From the NCBI GenBank assembly GCA_964481425.1, contig CAYZTM010000042.1:1-33640 (forward strand): a stretch of DNA of 33,640 bases, written 5' to 3'. The notes beneath the pieces were generated by a model. The model did not search any database and was not told the origin of the DNA. It saw only the letters and a program-made list of their open reading frames with translations. Shown piece after piece: positions 15,806-23,350 of this stretch; position 1 is the first letter of the stretch; each line of letters begins with the position of its first letter. Made by a program: the position numbers and the translations under genes. This DNA is from MKUN01 sp964481425 (GTDB taxonomy: Bacteria; Bacteroidota; Bacteroidia; Chitinophagales; Chitinophagaceae).

Positions 15806-15860
15806 GCTGTAAATATAAATGGCCCGCAGCACAAACGAATGGGAATGAGAGCGTGGCATA

Positions 15861-15892
15861 ATAAAAAAGACCAGCCAATACGACTGGTCTTT
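15861..15892 (-). terminator. Terminator-like hairpin upstream of the HAD gene
   Basis: AAAGACCAG and CTGGTCTTT pair around a nine-base loop, and on the minus strand the stem runs into six T residues. No convincing minus-strand gene lies upstream, so what it terminates is unclear. The 161 bases from 15893 to the next gene hold nothing else that I can identify. Confidence 0.5.
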
Positions 15893-16062
15893 GTGGACAA
15901 AGCAGGACTAATATTGAACCACCTTCCTAAAAGTTTGAATTAAATACCCGGTCTTTCAATCTTTGTACCATCGCACAAGCCGAAATGGTTAGAACTTTCA
16001 AGTGCCGCTCTGCAGGCGAATTAAATGCTCCAATAATATAAAAATAACTTATTTTGGTTACG

Positions 16063-17103
16063 ATGAACGTACCAAGATTAAAACTGGTCAGGGGAATAAA
16101 TTTTTTGTCACTTGCGTTGGCAGTGACACTTTGGGTGATTTTTTTTGTGCTTTTTTTTGGCACCCACGGCTACAATAAGCTTAGCTTTTTGCCTTCAATA
16201 CCCTATATGGTCGTTGCTCCTTTGTTTATACTTTGCTCGTTCATCCTCACAATCAAAAACAAGCATCACCTAGGAGTTTTGCTGTATGCCCTGTTCTTAT
16301 CGTTGCTGGCACAAAATAATGCATCGGTGAATATTTATCAGATCTATAGTTTGCCACCAGATATGATCGTGGTTATTAGCACGGCAATATCATTTACAGT
16401 TCTTATTAAATCCCTCCAGAGTTTCCCGAGACAGCTCACTGAAAATGATATAAAAAGTGTATTCCCCCGAAGCAAGGTCGTCTCCCGGTATTTGGTGTGG
16501 ACGTTAAAAGGATATATTTGGGTGGTTTTTCCTTTAATGTTCGTTGCATTAGCTGCAATTGCCTCATACAGGGGTGGTTTCATAAAGTTACTGGTATTCA
16601 CCACTATTTTATTAACAGCACTAATGTGCCTTTTTGTTAACTATAAGAAAGCGATACAGTCTGAGCGAAATAAAATTTTGTGGTTATTTTGGGGGTTGAT
16701 CTCTTATTCGTTCCTGGTACTGATAACTGTGATGACAGAGCTGCTTAATGGAGAAATTGGCCCGCTCGCAAACCTTATTCTGACATCGGTAAAAGCATTG
16801 GTACTTACGGTATCACTATTGATGAGCGTATTCTTTTTCGATACGTTTGACACCGGCACTATTATCCGGCGTACAGTTGTAGATGGTACTATTTTTACAG
16901 CTATAGTTATTATTTACAATACAGTAGAGCATTATTTTCTGCATTGGTTGTCACATACACTGCATTTATCCGATGCTTTAATTTCCTCCTTCTTATCCGG
17001 CCTGTTTGTTCTGATTTTCAGCCCTATTCACCACAAGTTGATGCACTTCCTGCAAAGGAAAATCAAGAGGCATCCTGATTCGCATACAAATGCCGGTGCT
17101 TGA
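16063..17103 (+). CDS. Polytopic membrane protein, sensor-like, unknown function
   Basis: The frame opens with a TTG at 16054, but the ATG at 16063 (MNVPRLKLVRGINF) is the more likely start, giving 346 residues. About eight to nine hydrophobic segments are visible (for example LSLALAVTLWVIFFVLFF, YMVVAPLFILCSFILTI, LLVFTTILLTALMCLFV, GTIFTAIVIIYNTVEHYF, FLSGLFVLIFSPI). The sequence SERNKILWLFWGL and the last part, RRTVVDGTIFTAIVIIYN...SPIHHKLMHFLQRKI, resemble the membrane sensor part of multi-pass histidine kinases, but no kinase, PAS or output domain follows. It may be a stand-alone sensor, a truncated kinase, or unrelated. No operon partners are evident. Confidence 0.7.
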   Translation: MNVPRLKLVRGINFLSLALAVTLWVIFFVLFFGTHGYNKLSFLPSIPYMVVAPLFILCSFILTIKNKHHLGVLLYALFLSLLAQNNASVNIYQIYSLPPDMIVVISTAISFTVLIKSLQSFPRQLTENDIKSVFPRSKVVSRYLVWTLKGYIWVVFPLMFVALAAIASYRGGFIKLLVFTTILLTALMCLFVNYKKAIQSERNKILWLFWGLISYSFLVLITVMTELLNGEIGPLANLILTSVKALVLTVSLLMSVFFFDTFDTGTIIRRTVVDGTIFTAIVIIYNTVEHYFLHWLSHTLHLSDALISSFLSGLFVLIFSPIHHKLMHFLQRKIKRHPDSHTNAGA

Positions 17104-17153
17104 ACCTAAACCGATAGCTATCGGCACTCTGATCATGAGCCAGATGCTGCTAA
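17099..17153 (-). pseudogene. Decayed tRNA-like fragment downstream of tRNA-Ile2
   Basis: The plus-strand stretch repeats parts of the neighbouring tRNA: CTTGAACCTA (T-arm side) is identical, and CTGATCATGAGCCAGATGCT resembles CTGATTATGAGTCAGGTGCT (anticodon arm). On the minus strand it can form a five-pair anticodon stem with the loop CTCATGA (anticodon CAT). Where the variable region should be there is a 14-base palindrome, CCGATAGCTATCGG (17111-17124). No acceptor stem is present. It overlaps the stop codon of the membrane-protein gene. Confidence 0.5.
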
Positions 17154-17172
17154 AAAACTTTGCAAAATAACA

Positions 17173-17214
17173 AGAGCGGAAAACAAGCGCTCTAAGCATT
17201 CGTTCTCCGCTCCC
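17173..17214 (-). terminator. Terminator hairpin after tRNA-Ile2
   Basis: On the minus strand GAGCGGAGAAC (17212-17202) pairs with GTTTTCCGCTC (17184-17174), 11 pairs with one mismatch, then a T-rich tail (TTGTTATTTT). An inner AGAGCG/CGCTCT pair offers an alternative fold. It starts nine bases after the tRNA. Confidence 0.6.
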
Positions 17215-17220
17215 TTAATG

Positions 17221-17294
17221 TGGTCCCACTAGGACTTGAACCTAGGACCCCCTGATTATGAGTCAGGTGCTCTAACCAACTGAGCTATAGGACC
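17221..17294 (-). tRNA. tRNA-Ile2 (anticodon CAU, read as lysidine-modified)
   Basis: Reading the minus strand, all arms fold: acceptor GGTCCTA/TGGGACC, D-arm GCTC...GAGC, anticodon arm CCTGA-CTCATAA-TCAGG, variable loop, T-arm CTAGG-TTCAAGT-CCTAG, discriminator A; 74 bases, CCA not encoded. The anticodon is CAU, shared by initiator Met, elongator Met and Ile2. The acceptor stem begins G-C, so it is not an E. coli-like initiator, and pairs C4-G69 and C5-G68 are those that TilS recognises in E. coli tRNA-Ile2 (elongator Met has U4-A69, A5-U68). I therefore call it Ile2, decoding AUA after lysidine modification. Elongator Met is the alternative. AUA is a heavily used Ile codon in this window. 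Confidence 0.85.
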
Positions 17295-17399
17295 CGGCTA
17301 GTAAGCCAAACCCGAAATATTCGGGAGTGCAAATGTAGTAGATTTTTGAGAAAATAAAATAGAATTATTCCATTTTTTAGCTACACTCATAAAAGAATG

Positions 17400-18272
17400 T
17401 TACCATCTCAGCTTTATCCATTTCCTGAATTGTTCCATGCTTACAGGTTTTCGATGCTGAATGGCCCGGGATAGCATATAAATGGCTGCCGGTAAGGCCC
17501 AAAGGGAATAAAAGCCGACTGTGAACGGAGAACGTTTATTCCTGAAACTAAACATTACGTGAGACAGGTACTTGCCGAAAAAATATGGCAATACCCAAGG
17601 TAGCGGGTAATGCATTACCACGATGAGGATATCGTTGCGGGTGGCGTTGAACCTGGACCTGCGATACCAGGCAGCGCTACGCTCTCCCGGCATATAATTG
17701 TGATAAACATGAATGCGTTTCGCAAAACGGAGCTCATAGCCGCTGCGCACCATTTTTAATGTAACATCAGTTTCTTCGCCGACGGAGTGAATGAACTTAT
17801 TAAAGCCGCCGATCTGTTCGATGACTTTTCTTGAGTAGGCACAACCGCAGGTAATATGGCTGCCAATTAATTGCCCGTCGGCCTGAATATTTTGTAACTG
17901 ACTTAAATAGGCTTCGTTCGGTGAACGGACATCGAACATCAGGCAACCGAGGCCAGTATATTCATCGAAGTATTTTTGTACCATAAAAAGAGCATCTTCG
18001 TTCTCGAACCATGCATCATCGTCCAACGAAACGATGATATCTCCGTTGCCCTGTTCTATACCTACATTCCGCGCATAAGCCTGCCCTTTATTGGCAGGTA
18101 ATTTTATGTATGTGAAACGACCATTTAAAGGAATGAGGTGCTCAATAGGATGTTCGCCGCAGTCATCTATAATATAGACATGGTAGTCGAGGTAAGTTTG
18201 TTTTTGTATTTCGGTTACAAACTTTTCGATATCCTTAGGTCTGTTATATGTGGGGACAATTATATCGATCAT
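17400..18272 (-). CDS. Glycosyltransferase family 2
   Basis: The frame opens with a TTG at 18284, but the ATG at 18272 (MIDIIVPTYNRPKDI) gives the normal family 2 start and 290 residues. Visible parts: the nucleotide-binding first strand IVPTYNRP, VYIIDDCGE, NKGQAYARNVGIEQ, and the metal-binding DxD-type motif LDDDAWF (about residue 90). CGCAYSRKVIEQIGGFNK and GEETDVTLKMVRSGYEL form the acceptor side with the ED base. A hydrophobic region near the C-terminus (FYSLWALPAAIYMLSRAI) may sit at the inner membrane. It probably adds a sugar from a nucleotide donor to a surface polysaccharide or glycolipid; donor and acceptor cannot be read from sequence. It stands alone, not in a polysaccharide cluster. 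Confidence 0.9.
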   Translation of the reverse strand: MIDIIVPTYNRPKDIEKFVTEIQKQTYLDYHVYIIDDCGEHPIEHLIPLNGRFTYIKLPANKGQAYARNVGIEQGNGDIIVSLDDDAWFENEDALFMVQKYFDEYTGLGCLMFDVRSPNEAYLSQLQNIQADGQLIGSHITCGCAYSRKVIEQIGGFNKFIHSVGEETDVTLKMVRSGYELRFAKRIHVYHNYMPGERSAAWYRRSRFNATRNDILIVVMHYPLPWVLPYFFGKYLSHVMFSFRNKRSPFTVGFYSLWALPAAIYMLSRAIQHRKPVSMEQFRKWIKLRW

Positions 18273-18281
18273 GTGGCATGG

Positions 18282-18289
18282 CAAATGTA
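18282..18289 (-). promoter_or_regulatory. Candidate -7 box of the glycosyltransferase gene
   Basis: TACATTTG on the minus strand is an exact TAnnTTTG box. It lies nine bases before the ATG at 18272. I see no TTG at the usual -33 distance, so support is partial. Confidence 0.35.
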
Positions 18290-18396
18290 AATAAAGACCC
18301 GATTGGACATTGAAGTAATTTTCGTGAACTCAAACAGGCCGTTCGTGCAAGTATTGGCCGAAATATATCTTGCAATAATTATATTTAAGCTGTTAT

Positions 18397-21342
18397 ATGC
18401 CGGGTAATATTAGGTGGCTTTGGATCATAATTCTCATTCTGTTTTGCAACAGGACGCTTGCACAATACCCTTATTCCTACAGCTTCAATGAGCGGCATGG
18501 CTTCCCGATAAATGAGATATACTACCTGTACCAGGATAAAAAAGGCAGCATCTGGATAGGTAGTAATGATGGCATCTTCAGGTATAGCAATGGTAATTTT
18601 AAACAATTCACGCACCCGGAGAGGAATTCAAGGGGGATCTCACATATCATTGAAGACAGGTATGGACGTATCTGGTGCCAGAATTTCACACGGCAGATAT
18701 TCTGTATCGATGGTGATTCTATGCGCCTGGCTTTTGATGCTTCAGCATATGTCACTACGAATCCGCCTTTTGATGTGGACAGCGACGGGAACCTATATGT
18801 GGGTGGTTACAAGAGTTTCATGGTGGTTGGTAATGATCATAATGTACGGAAGGTAATGATACCCGGTATGTCATCGCTGGCCGAGATATTCCATGATCGT
18901 GATGGATCGGTATTAATGGTTGCCGATAAAATATACCGCTGGAAAGATGGCAGGCTAAGCACTATTGAAAAGACCAACAGGCCGGACCTGTTAGGAATAT
19001 TTGGGCAAGGCAGTACCAAGATAGATTACCTGGGCGATAGATTACTGTTGTATAACGAGGTGAATAGTGACCGGAGCTATTATTTATCAAGGATAATAGG
19101 AGATTCCATTGTCATAACATCGTTGCCTGACAGCCTTACGCAAGGGCGCATCAACAACCTGGGCCTGCTGCATGACGGGCGTATATGGCTGAATACGCAA
19201 AATGGTACCATATGTGTGGACAGCAACCTGCATCCTGTATATGGTGCGAAATTCTTCTTCCCAGGTAATAACGTATCAGACATTATGATAGACGCGGAGG
19301 GAAACTACTGGGTATCTACACTGGAAAGCGGCATACATATCATACCCAATATAGGTATATGGCAATACACGCGCAGCAACAGCAAGCTTGCCGATAATAA
19401 TGTAACCTCGCTATATACGGACAACTCCGGGCTATACGTGGGTTATTTCAACGGGAGGGTGGATGTGATAAGGAATGGCAAATTTGAAAAAAGTTTTTTC
19501 GACAGTGATAACCGGTATCAACTGGTAGAAAAAATGGCCAGGCGTGATGGCAACGGGCTTTTGTATATCAGTCACGGACTTATGAGTATTTACAACGAAA
19601 GAACTGGGCGGATGTATGATATAGGCCCCGGAATACATGGAATGAAAAGTTTCGTGTTTACGGGACCTGGCGAGTTACTATATGTTACAAATGTAGGTGC
19701 CGGCATGTTGCGGACGAGAAACGATGTTGCGGATAGCAACTGGTATCTGCGTCAATCGACAACCCGCTGCGTTGCCTATAATGCCAGGGAAAAAGTAAAA
19801 TGGGCGGGTTATACGGATGGTGTCTATTATGAAGATAGCAATGGTAGCCAAAAGGAGTTATTGTATAAAGGTGCCAAAATATATGCAATATGCATGACAC
19901 TTGAGGACGATGGTGTTTTATGGATAGGGACTGTGAACGGCAACCTGCTAAAAGTAAAAGACAGGAAAATAATTGATGTTTTTTCTGAGCGGAAAAACCT
20001 GCATGGAAAGAATGTGCGGGTCATATATCAATCGGGTAAGCAACTTTGGGTTGCTACCGAAAAAGGGCTTAACATCATAGACACCTTCACAGGTAAGGCT
20101 ACCTATATAGATACTCATGATGGCTTGCCTGCAATGGAGATAAATGACATACTGGTAAATGATAACCTGGTATACCTGGCAACAACAAAAGGCCTTTTTG
20201 TTTTCTCACAATATATCAGGAATACTAATGATACCCGTCCCGGTATCGCATTGGAAAAGTTGCTGGTAAATGATAAGCCGTATGCTGCCGGCAGATGGCT
20301 TGCCTTAGGTCCACGCGAGAACAAACTCAGTTTTTACTTCAGGACAGATGGCGTTGGCGAAAAATATGAATACAGCTATCGCTATAAACTGGAAGGTTAT
20401 GATACTGCCTGGCAGCAAACAGCACAAAATATCAATATTGTAAGTTATTCCTCACTACCGCCGGGCACATATACGTTTTATGCGAAAACGGTTAATGAAG
20501 ATGGCTTTGAATCTTTGCAGGCATATTCGGTTGGTATTATGATAAGCAAACCCTTCTGGCAACGCTGGTGGTTCTACCTTCTTGTCGGGATAGCGGGCGC
20601 ACTGCTTGTTTCGCTTGTGTTCCTGGGCCGCATACGTGCGCTGAAGCGTAAGAACAAATTGCAGCAATTGATACGCTCTTCGCAGCTTACTGCGCTAAAG
20701 GCACAAATGAATCCGCACTTTGTATTCAATGCGCTTAATTCGATACAGGACTTCGTGTTGCGCAATGATATCAAGAAGGCCAACCTATACCTGGGCCGTT
20801 TTAGCGAGCTTATGCGTAAGGTATTGGAAGCATCGGGTAAAGAATCGATACCATTAGAGCAGGAAATAGATATCCTTAATTTATACCTCGACATGGAGAA
20901 GCTGCGTTTCGGTACATCGTTCAGCTACAGCCTGGAGACAGATAGTTCTGTTGATACATCAAGCCTGTATATACCGGCAATGATCATCCAGCCCTTTATA
21001 GAGAATGCCATCAAGCATGGACTGCTACACAAAGAAGGGGCTAAGCGACTTGATGTACACTTTACAAAACCAGTTGATGATGCCAATCATATAATTTGTA
21101 CGATAGAGGATAACGGGGTTGGCAGGAAGCGGGCCATAGAAATAAAAGAAAGGAACAAGGATATACGTACGAATGGTTTTGCGATCAAAGCAACTGAGAA
21201 AAGGCTTGACCTGCTTAACAGTTACTACAAAGAGAAGATAGGTGTTGTGATAACAGATATGCTGGAGGATGGGGTAGCTACGGGTACGAGGGTCAGACTA
21301 AGCATACCCTGCTATCCTTACCCTGTTGGTGAACCCGTTTAA
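18397..21342 (+). CDS. LytS-type sensor histidine kinase with Reg_prop propeller and Y_Y_Y domain
   Basis: The 981-residue product has a signal peptide (MPGNIRWLWIIILILFCNRTLAQ), then about 600 residues of periplasmic repeats with the Reg_prop look (LYQDKKGSIWIGSNDGIFRY, IIEDRYGRIWCQNF, DAEGNYWVSTLESGIHII, LWIGTVNGNLLKV). A Y_Y_Y beta domain follows (KYEYSYRYKLEGYDTAWQQ ... YTFYAKTVNEDG), then one membrane helix (WWFYLLVGIAGALLVSLVFL) and a cytoplasmic His_kinase domain with the phosphoacceptor in NPHFVFNALNSIQ (His774) and a GHKL ATPase (PFIENAIKHG N-box, EDNGVG G1). It should sense an external ligand through the propeller and phosphorylate the LytTR regulator encoded next. Unlike hybrid propeller sensors of polysaccharide loci, it lacks its own receiver and AraC-type output. 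Confidence 0.95.
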   Translation: MPGNIRWLWIIILILFCNRTLAQYPYSYSFNERHGFPINEIYYLYQDKKGSIWIGSNDGIFRYSNGNFKQFTHPERNSRGISHIIEDRYGRIWCQNFTRQIFCIDGDSMRLAFDASAYVTTNPPFDVDSDGNLYVGGYKSFMVVGNDHNVRKVMIPGMSSLAEIFHDRDGSVLMVADKIYRWKDGRLSTIEKTNRPDLLGIFGQGSTKIDYLGDRLLLYNEVNSDRSYYLSRIIGDSIVITSLPDSLTQGRINNLGLLHDGRIWLNTQNGTICVDSNLHPVYGAKFFFPGNNVSDIMIDAEGNYWVSTLESGIHIIPNIGIWQYTRSNSKLADNNVTSLYTDNSGLYVGYFNGRVDVIRNGKFEKSFFDSDNRYQLVEKMARRDGNGLLYISHGLMSIYNERTGRMYDIGPGIHGMKSFVFTGPGELLYVTNVGAGMLRTRNDVADSNWYLRQSTTRCVAYNAREKVKWAGYTDGVYYEDSNGSQKELLYKGAKIYAICMTLEDDGVLWIGTVNGNLLKVKDRKIIDVFSERKNLHGKNVRVIYQSGKQLWVATEKGLNIIDTFTGKATYIDTHDGLPAMEINDILVNDNLVYLATTKGLFVFSQYIRNTNDTRPGIALEKLLVNDKPYAAGRWLALGPRENKLSFYFRTDGVGEKYEYSYRYKLEGYDTAWQQTAQNINIVSYSSLPPGTYTFYAKTVNEDGFESLQAYSVGIMISKPFWQRWWFYLLVGIAGALLVSLVFLGRIRALKRKNKLQQLIRSSQLTALKAQMNPHFVFNALNSIQDFVLRNDIKKANLYLGRFSELMRKVLEASGKESIPLEQEIDILNLYLDMEKLRFGTSFSYSLETDSSVDTSSLYIPAMIIQPFIENAIKHGLLHKEGAKRLDVHFTKPVDDANHIICTIEDNGVGRKRAIEIKERNKDIRTNGFAIKATEKRLDLLNSYYKEKIGVVITDMLEDGVATGTRVRLSIPCYPYPVGEPV

Positions 21343-21410
21343 TGGCTCATGAAAAAGGTACTAACACGCAATGCGCATAAAATATATTCACGGACAATAA
21401 AGCTAGGCAG

Positions 21411-22178
21411 ATGCAAGAAGAAGTCATAAAATGTATCATAATAGATGATGAGGAGCCCGCACGCAGGGCTTTGAGGAGCATGCTGGAGCTGTATTGCCCG
21501 GAAGTGAAAGTGGTGGACGAAGCCGGAAATGTGCCGGACGGTGTATTGGCCATTAACAGGAATATACCCCAATTGGTCTTCCTGGATATAGAAATGCCCG
21601 GATATACAGGATTTGACCTGTTCGAGTTCATTAAAGAGGTGAATTTTGAAATAATATTTGTTACCGCATATAGCGAATATGCGATACGGGCATTCGAGGT
21701 TTCGGCGGTAGATTACCTGTTGAAACCTGTAGTGATTGATCATCTTATCGCTGCAGTAGACAAAGCCCGTAAGAAGGTACATGCGGCCAATATGCAACAA
21801 AGGGTAGAGCTACTTAAGGAAAGCAGGCTGCAGCATGAGTTTAGCCGACTGGCGTTACCCGTTACAGACGGCTTATTGTTTGTTGAGGTGGCAGATATTA
21901 TGATGCTGGAAGCTGAAGGGGCCTATACGCATGTGTGGCTGCGGAATGGTACCAAAGTGCTTGTTAGTAAAAAGCTGCGCTTTTTTGAAGACGTGCTGTC
22001 GGCGCGCAGTAATTTTTTTCGTCCGCACAGGTCTTATATCGTCAACTTTAATTTCGTATCCCGATATAGCAGGGGCGAGAGTAGCCTGGTAATGGATAAT
22101 AAAGTAGTGATACCGGTATCCAAAGAGAGGAAGTCCGACCTCGAAGCGGTCATCAGGACCATACGTGTAGGCTTGTGA
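21411..22178 (+). CDS. LytTR-family response regulator
   Basis: The 255-residue product has an N-terminal receiver domain with the acidic pocket IIDDEEPA, phosphoacceptor Asp59 in FLDIEMPGYTGFDL, Thr85 in VTAYSEYA and Lys105 in YLLKPV. A linker (about 120-150) leads into a LytTR DNA-binding domain (VEVADIMMLEAEGAYTHVWLRNGTKVLVSKKL ... FFRPHRSYIVNF). It starts 68 bases after the sensor kinase and is its obvious partner. LytTR proteins bind short imperfect direct repeats upstream of target genes. I did not find a convincing pair of sites in the window, including the 103-base gap to the next gene. Confidence 0.95.
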   Translation: MQEEVIKCIIIDDEEPARRALRSMLELYCPEVKVVDEAGNVPDGVLAINRNIPQLVFLDIEMPGYTGFDLFEFIKEVNFEIIFVTAYSEYAIRAFEVSAVDYLLKPVVIDHLIAAVDKARKKVHAANMQQRVELLKESRLQHEFSRLALPVTDGLLFVEVADIMMLEAEGAYTHVWLRNGTKVLVSKKLRFFEDVLSARSNFFRPHRSYIVNFNFVSRYSRGESSLVMDNKVVIPVSKERKSDLEAVIRTIRVGL

Positions 22179-22281
22179 TAAACTTTTTATAAGGTCTTGT
22201 GAATTAATAAATGCCGTTGATGAACTTGGTATAGTATGGCCATAGCGGGCATTCTACTTTTGCTACATCAAACCATTTATT

Positions 22282-23193
22282 ATGAAACAACTCACATGCA
22301 TTACCGTTGCCATAGCGATGATAGCCTATGCAGCTTCATCGTTCGCGCAGGCCACAGGAAAGAGCCAGATCGTTTTTTACAACAAAAAGATAGGTTATCA
22401 TAAAGCTACTACGGGGAGGGATAACGAGATATTAAAGGAATATGAGCTGGGCGATCCTTTATATGCCAGCGCTGTATTTGAAAAGGACCGTACGGAAGCC
22501 TGCAATGATTGCCAGGGATTGAACATGCGTTTCTCGGCAGACGGTATTTCCTATTCTGCTGCGCAAATGCGCGCCGACTATCACGATGTGTATAGTGCTG
22601 CTGCGGGCCCTACGTACTATGCATCGGGTACTGAGGCCGGCATACAGTTGATAAGTGACAGGGGCTGGTATTTTGAACTATACGATTTGACGGAAGATGC
22701 CTTCCGCATGTTCCTGAATAAAATAAACAGTAAACTTAAACCAGGTGCAACGGTGCCTGTAAAAGTAGAAATACTGGCTACCAAAACTTCTGAAGATGTG
22801 GACGGGACAGTGATCGCATCGGGCACATTGAATGTGAAGGTGACAGAGAAGGCAAAGAACAATTCAAACTTCCTGGTGCGCGCAAGCTCTTTGATGAGTG
22901 ATGCAGGAGTAGAGAAGGCAATAGGAGATCAGTTCAAAGCAAGGATAACGAATGTGAGCAAGATATATAAAGTGGTACTGAGCAGCAACTACAACTATAA
23001 GCGTAACAGCAGAACCGGTATAAATGAAAATAAGAACATTGATGCCTATGTATTGTACAAAACGAACGATGGCGCCTGCTGGGTAGCTAAGAACAATTAC
23101 ATCTTCGAATTCGAGGGAAGCGACTTTTCGAAGATGGCCAAAATGGGTAAGCTGGCTTTTGCAGCCCCCGTTCCGGCAGTATGTTATGAGTAG
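22282..23193 (+). CDS. Secreted protein of unknown function
   Basis: The 303-residue product has a clear Sec signal peptide (MKQLTCITVAIAMIAYAASSFAQ) and a soluble mature part with no membrane helix. I do not recognise the family. The mature protein has a CNDC motif near residue 75 and isolated cysteines in DGACWVAKN and PAVCYE, so disulfides are possible. The middle part looks beta-rich (RGWYFELYDLTEDAFRMFLNKINSKLKPGATVPVKVEILATKTSEDVDGTV split across two strands and a helix). There is no T9SS tail, so a periplasmic location is likely. A TACTTTTG box at 22255-22262 is an exact -7 match, giving a leader of about 13 bases. It follows the LytTR regulator by 103 bases and could be a target, but this is position only. 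Confidence 0.75.
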   Translation: MKQLTCITVAIAMIAYAASSFAQATGKSQIVFYNKKIGYHKATTGRDNEILKEYELGDPLYASAVFEKDRTEACNDCQGLNMRFSADGISYSAAQMRADYHDVYSAAAGPTYYASGTEAGIQLISDRGWYFELYDLTEDAFRMFLNKINSKLKPGATVPVKVEILATKTSEDVDGTVIASGTLNVKVTEKAKNNSNFLVRASSLMSDAGVEKAIGDQFKARITNVSKIYKVVLSSNYNYKRNSRTGINENKNIDAYVLYKTNDGACWVAKNNYIFEFEGSDFSKMAKMGKLAFAAPVPAVCYE

Positions 23194-23268
23194 TAACTCT
23201 ATTGACCAGGGGCCGCCGTAGTCCCCCTTCATCAGTATGAAAACTAACCAAATCTCCTTTTACCCCCC

Positions 23269-23295
23269 AAAAGGCCGCGTTACTCGCGGCCTTTT
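23269..23295 (+). terminator. Intrinsic terminator after the secreted-protein gene
   Basis: AAAAGGCCGCG pairs with CGCGGCCTTTT around a five-base loop, ending in a T-run. It lies upstream of the promoter of the next gene, so a start at 23237 for that gene is not credible. Confidence 0.85.
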
Positions 23296-23311
23296 ATCAT
23301 CCGAAAAAAGA

Positions 23312-23343
23312 TTTGTCTTTATTAAGCATCTTCACTCCCTTTG
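23312..23343 (+). promoter_or_regulatory. Candidate promoter of the DUF481-like gene
   Basis: TTTG (23312-23315), a 20-base spacer and TCCCTTTG (23336-23343, one mismatch to TAnnTTTG). The box ends seven bases before the ATG at 23351, predicting a start at the initiation codon itself. Confidence 0.5.
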
Positions 23344-23350
23344 CAAAGAG

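Noticed and set aside
15927..16163. Minus-strand frame of 78 codons overlapping the start of the membrane-protein gene
   Set aside because: It lies mostly in intergenic and antisense sequence with no recognisable family; I could not support it as a gene.
23208..23228. Fifth copy of the REP-like element after the secreted-protein gene
   Set aside because: GGGG...CCCCC with a CCCCCTTCA end is suggestive, but the three-block layout is incomplete, so it was not counted.
23237..23350. Upstream extension of the DUF481-like gene
   Set aside because: The extension runs through an intrinsic terminator and the promoter, and the signal peptide begins at 23351.
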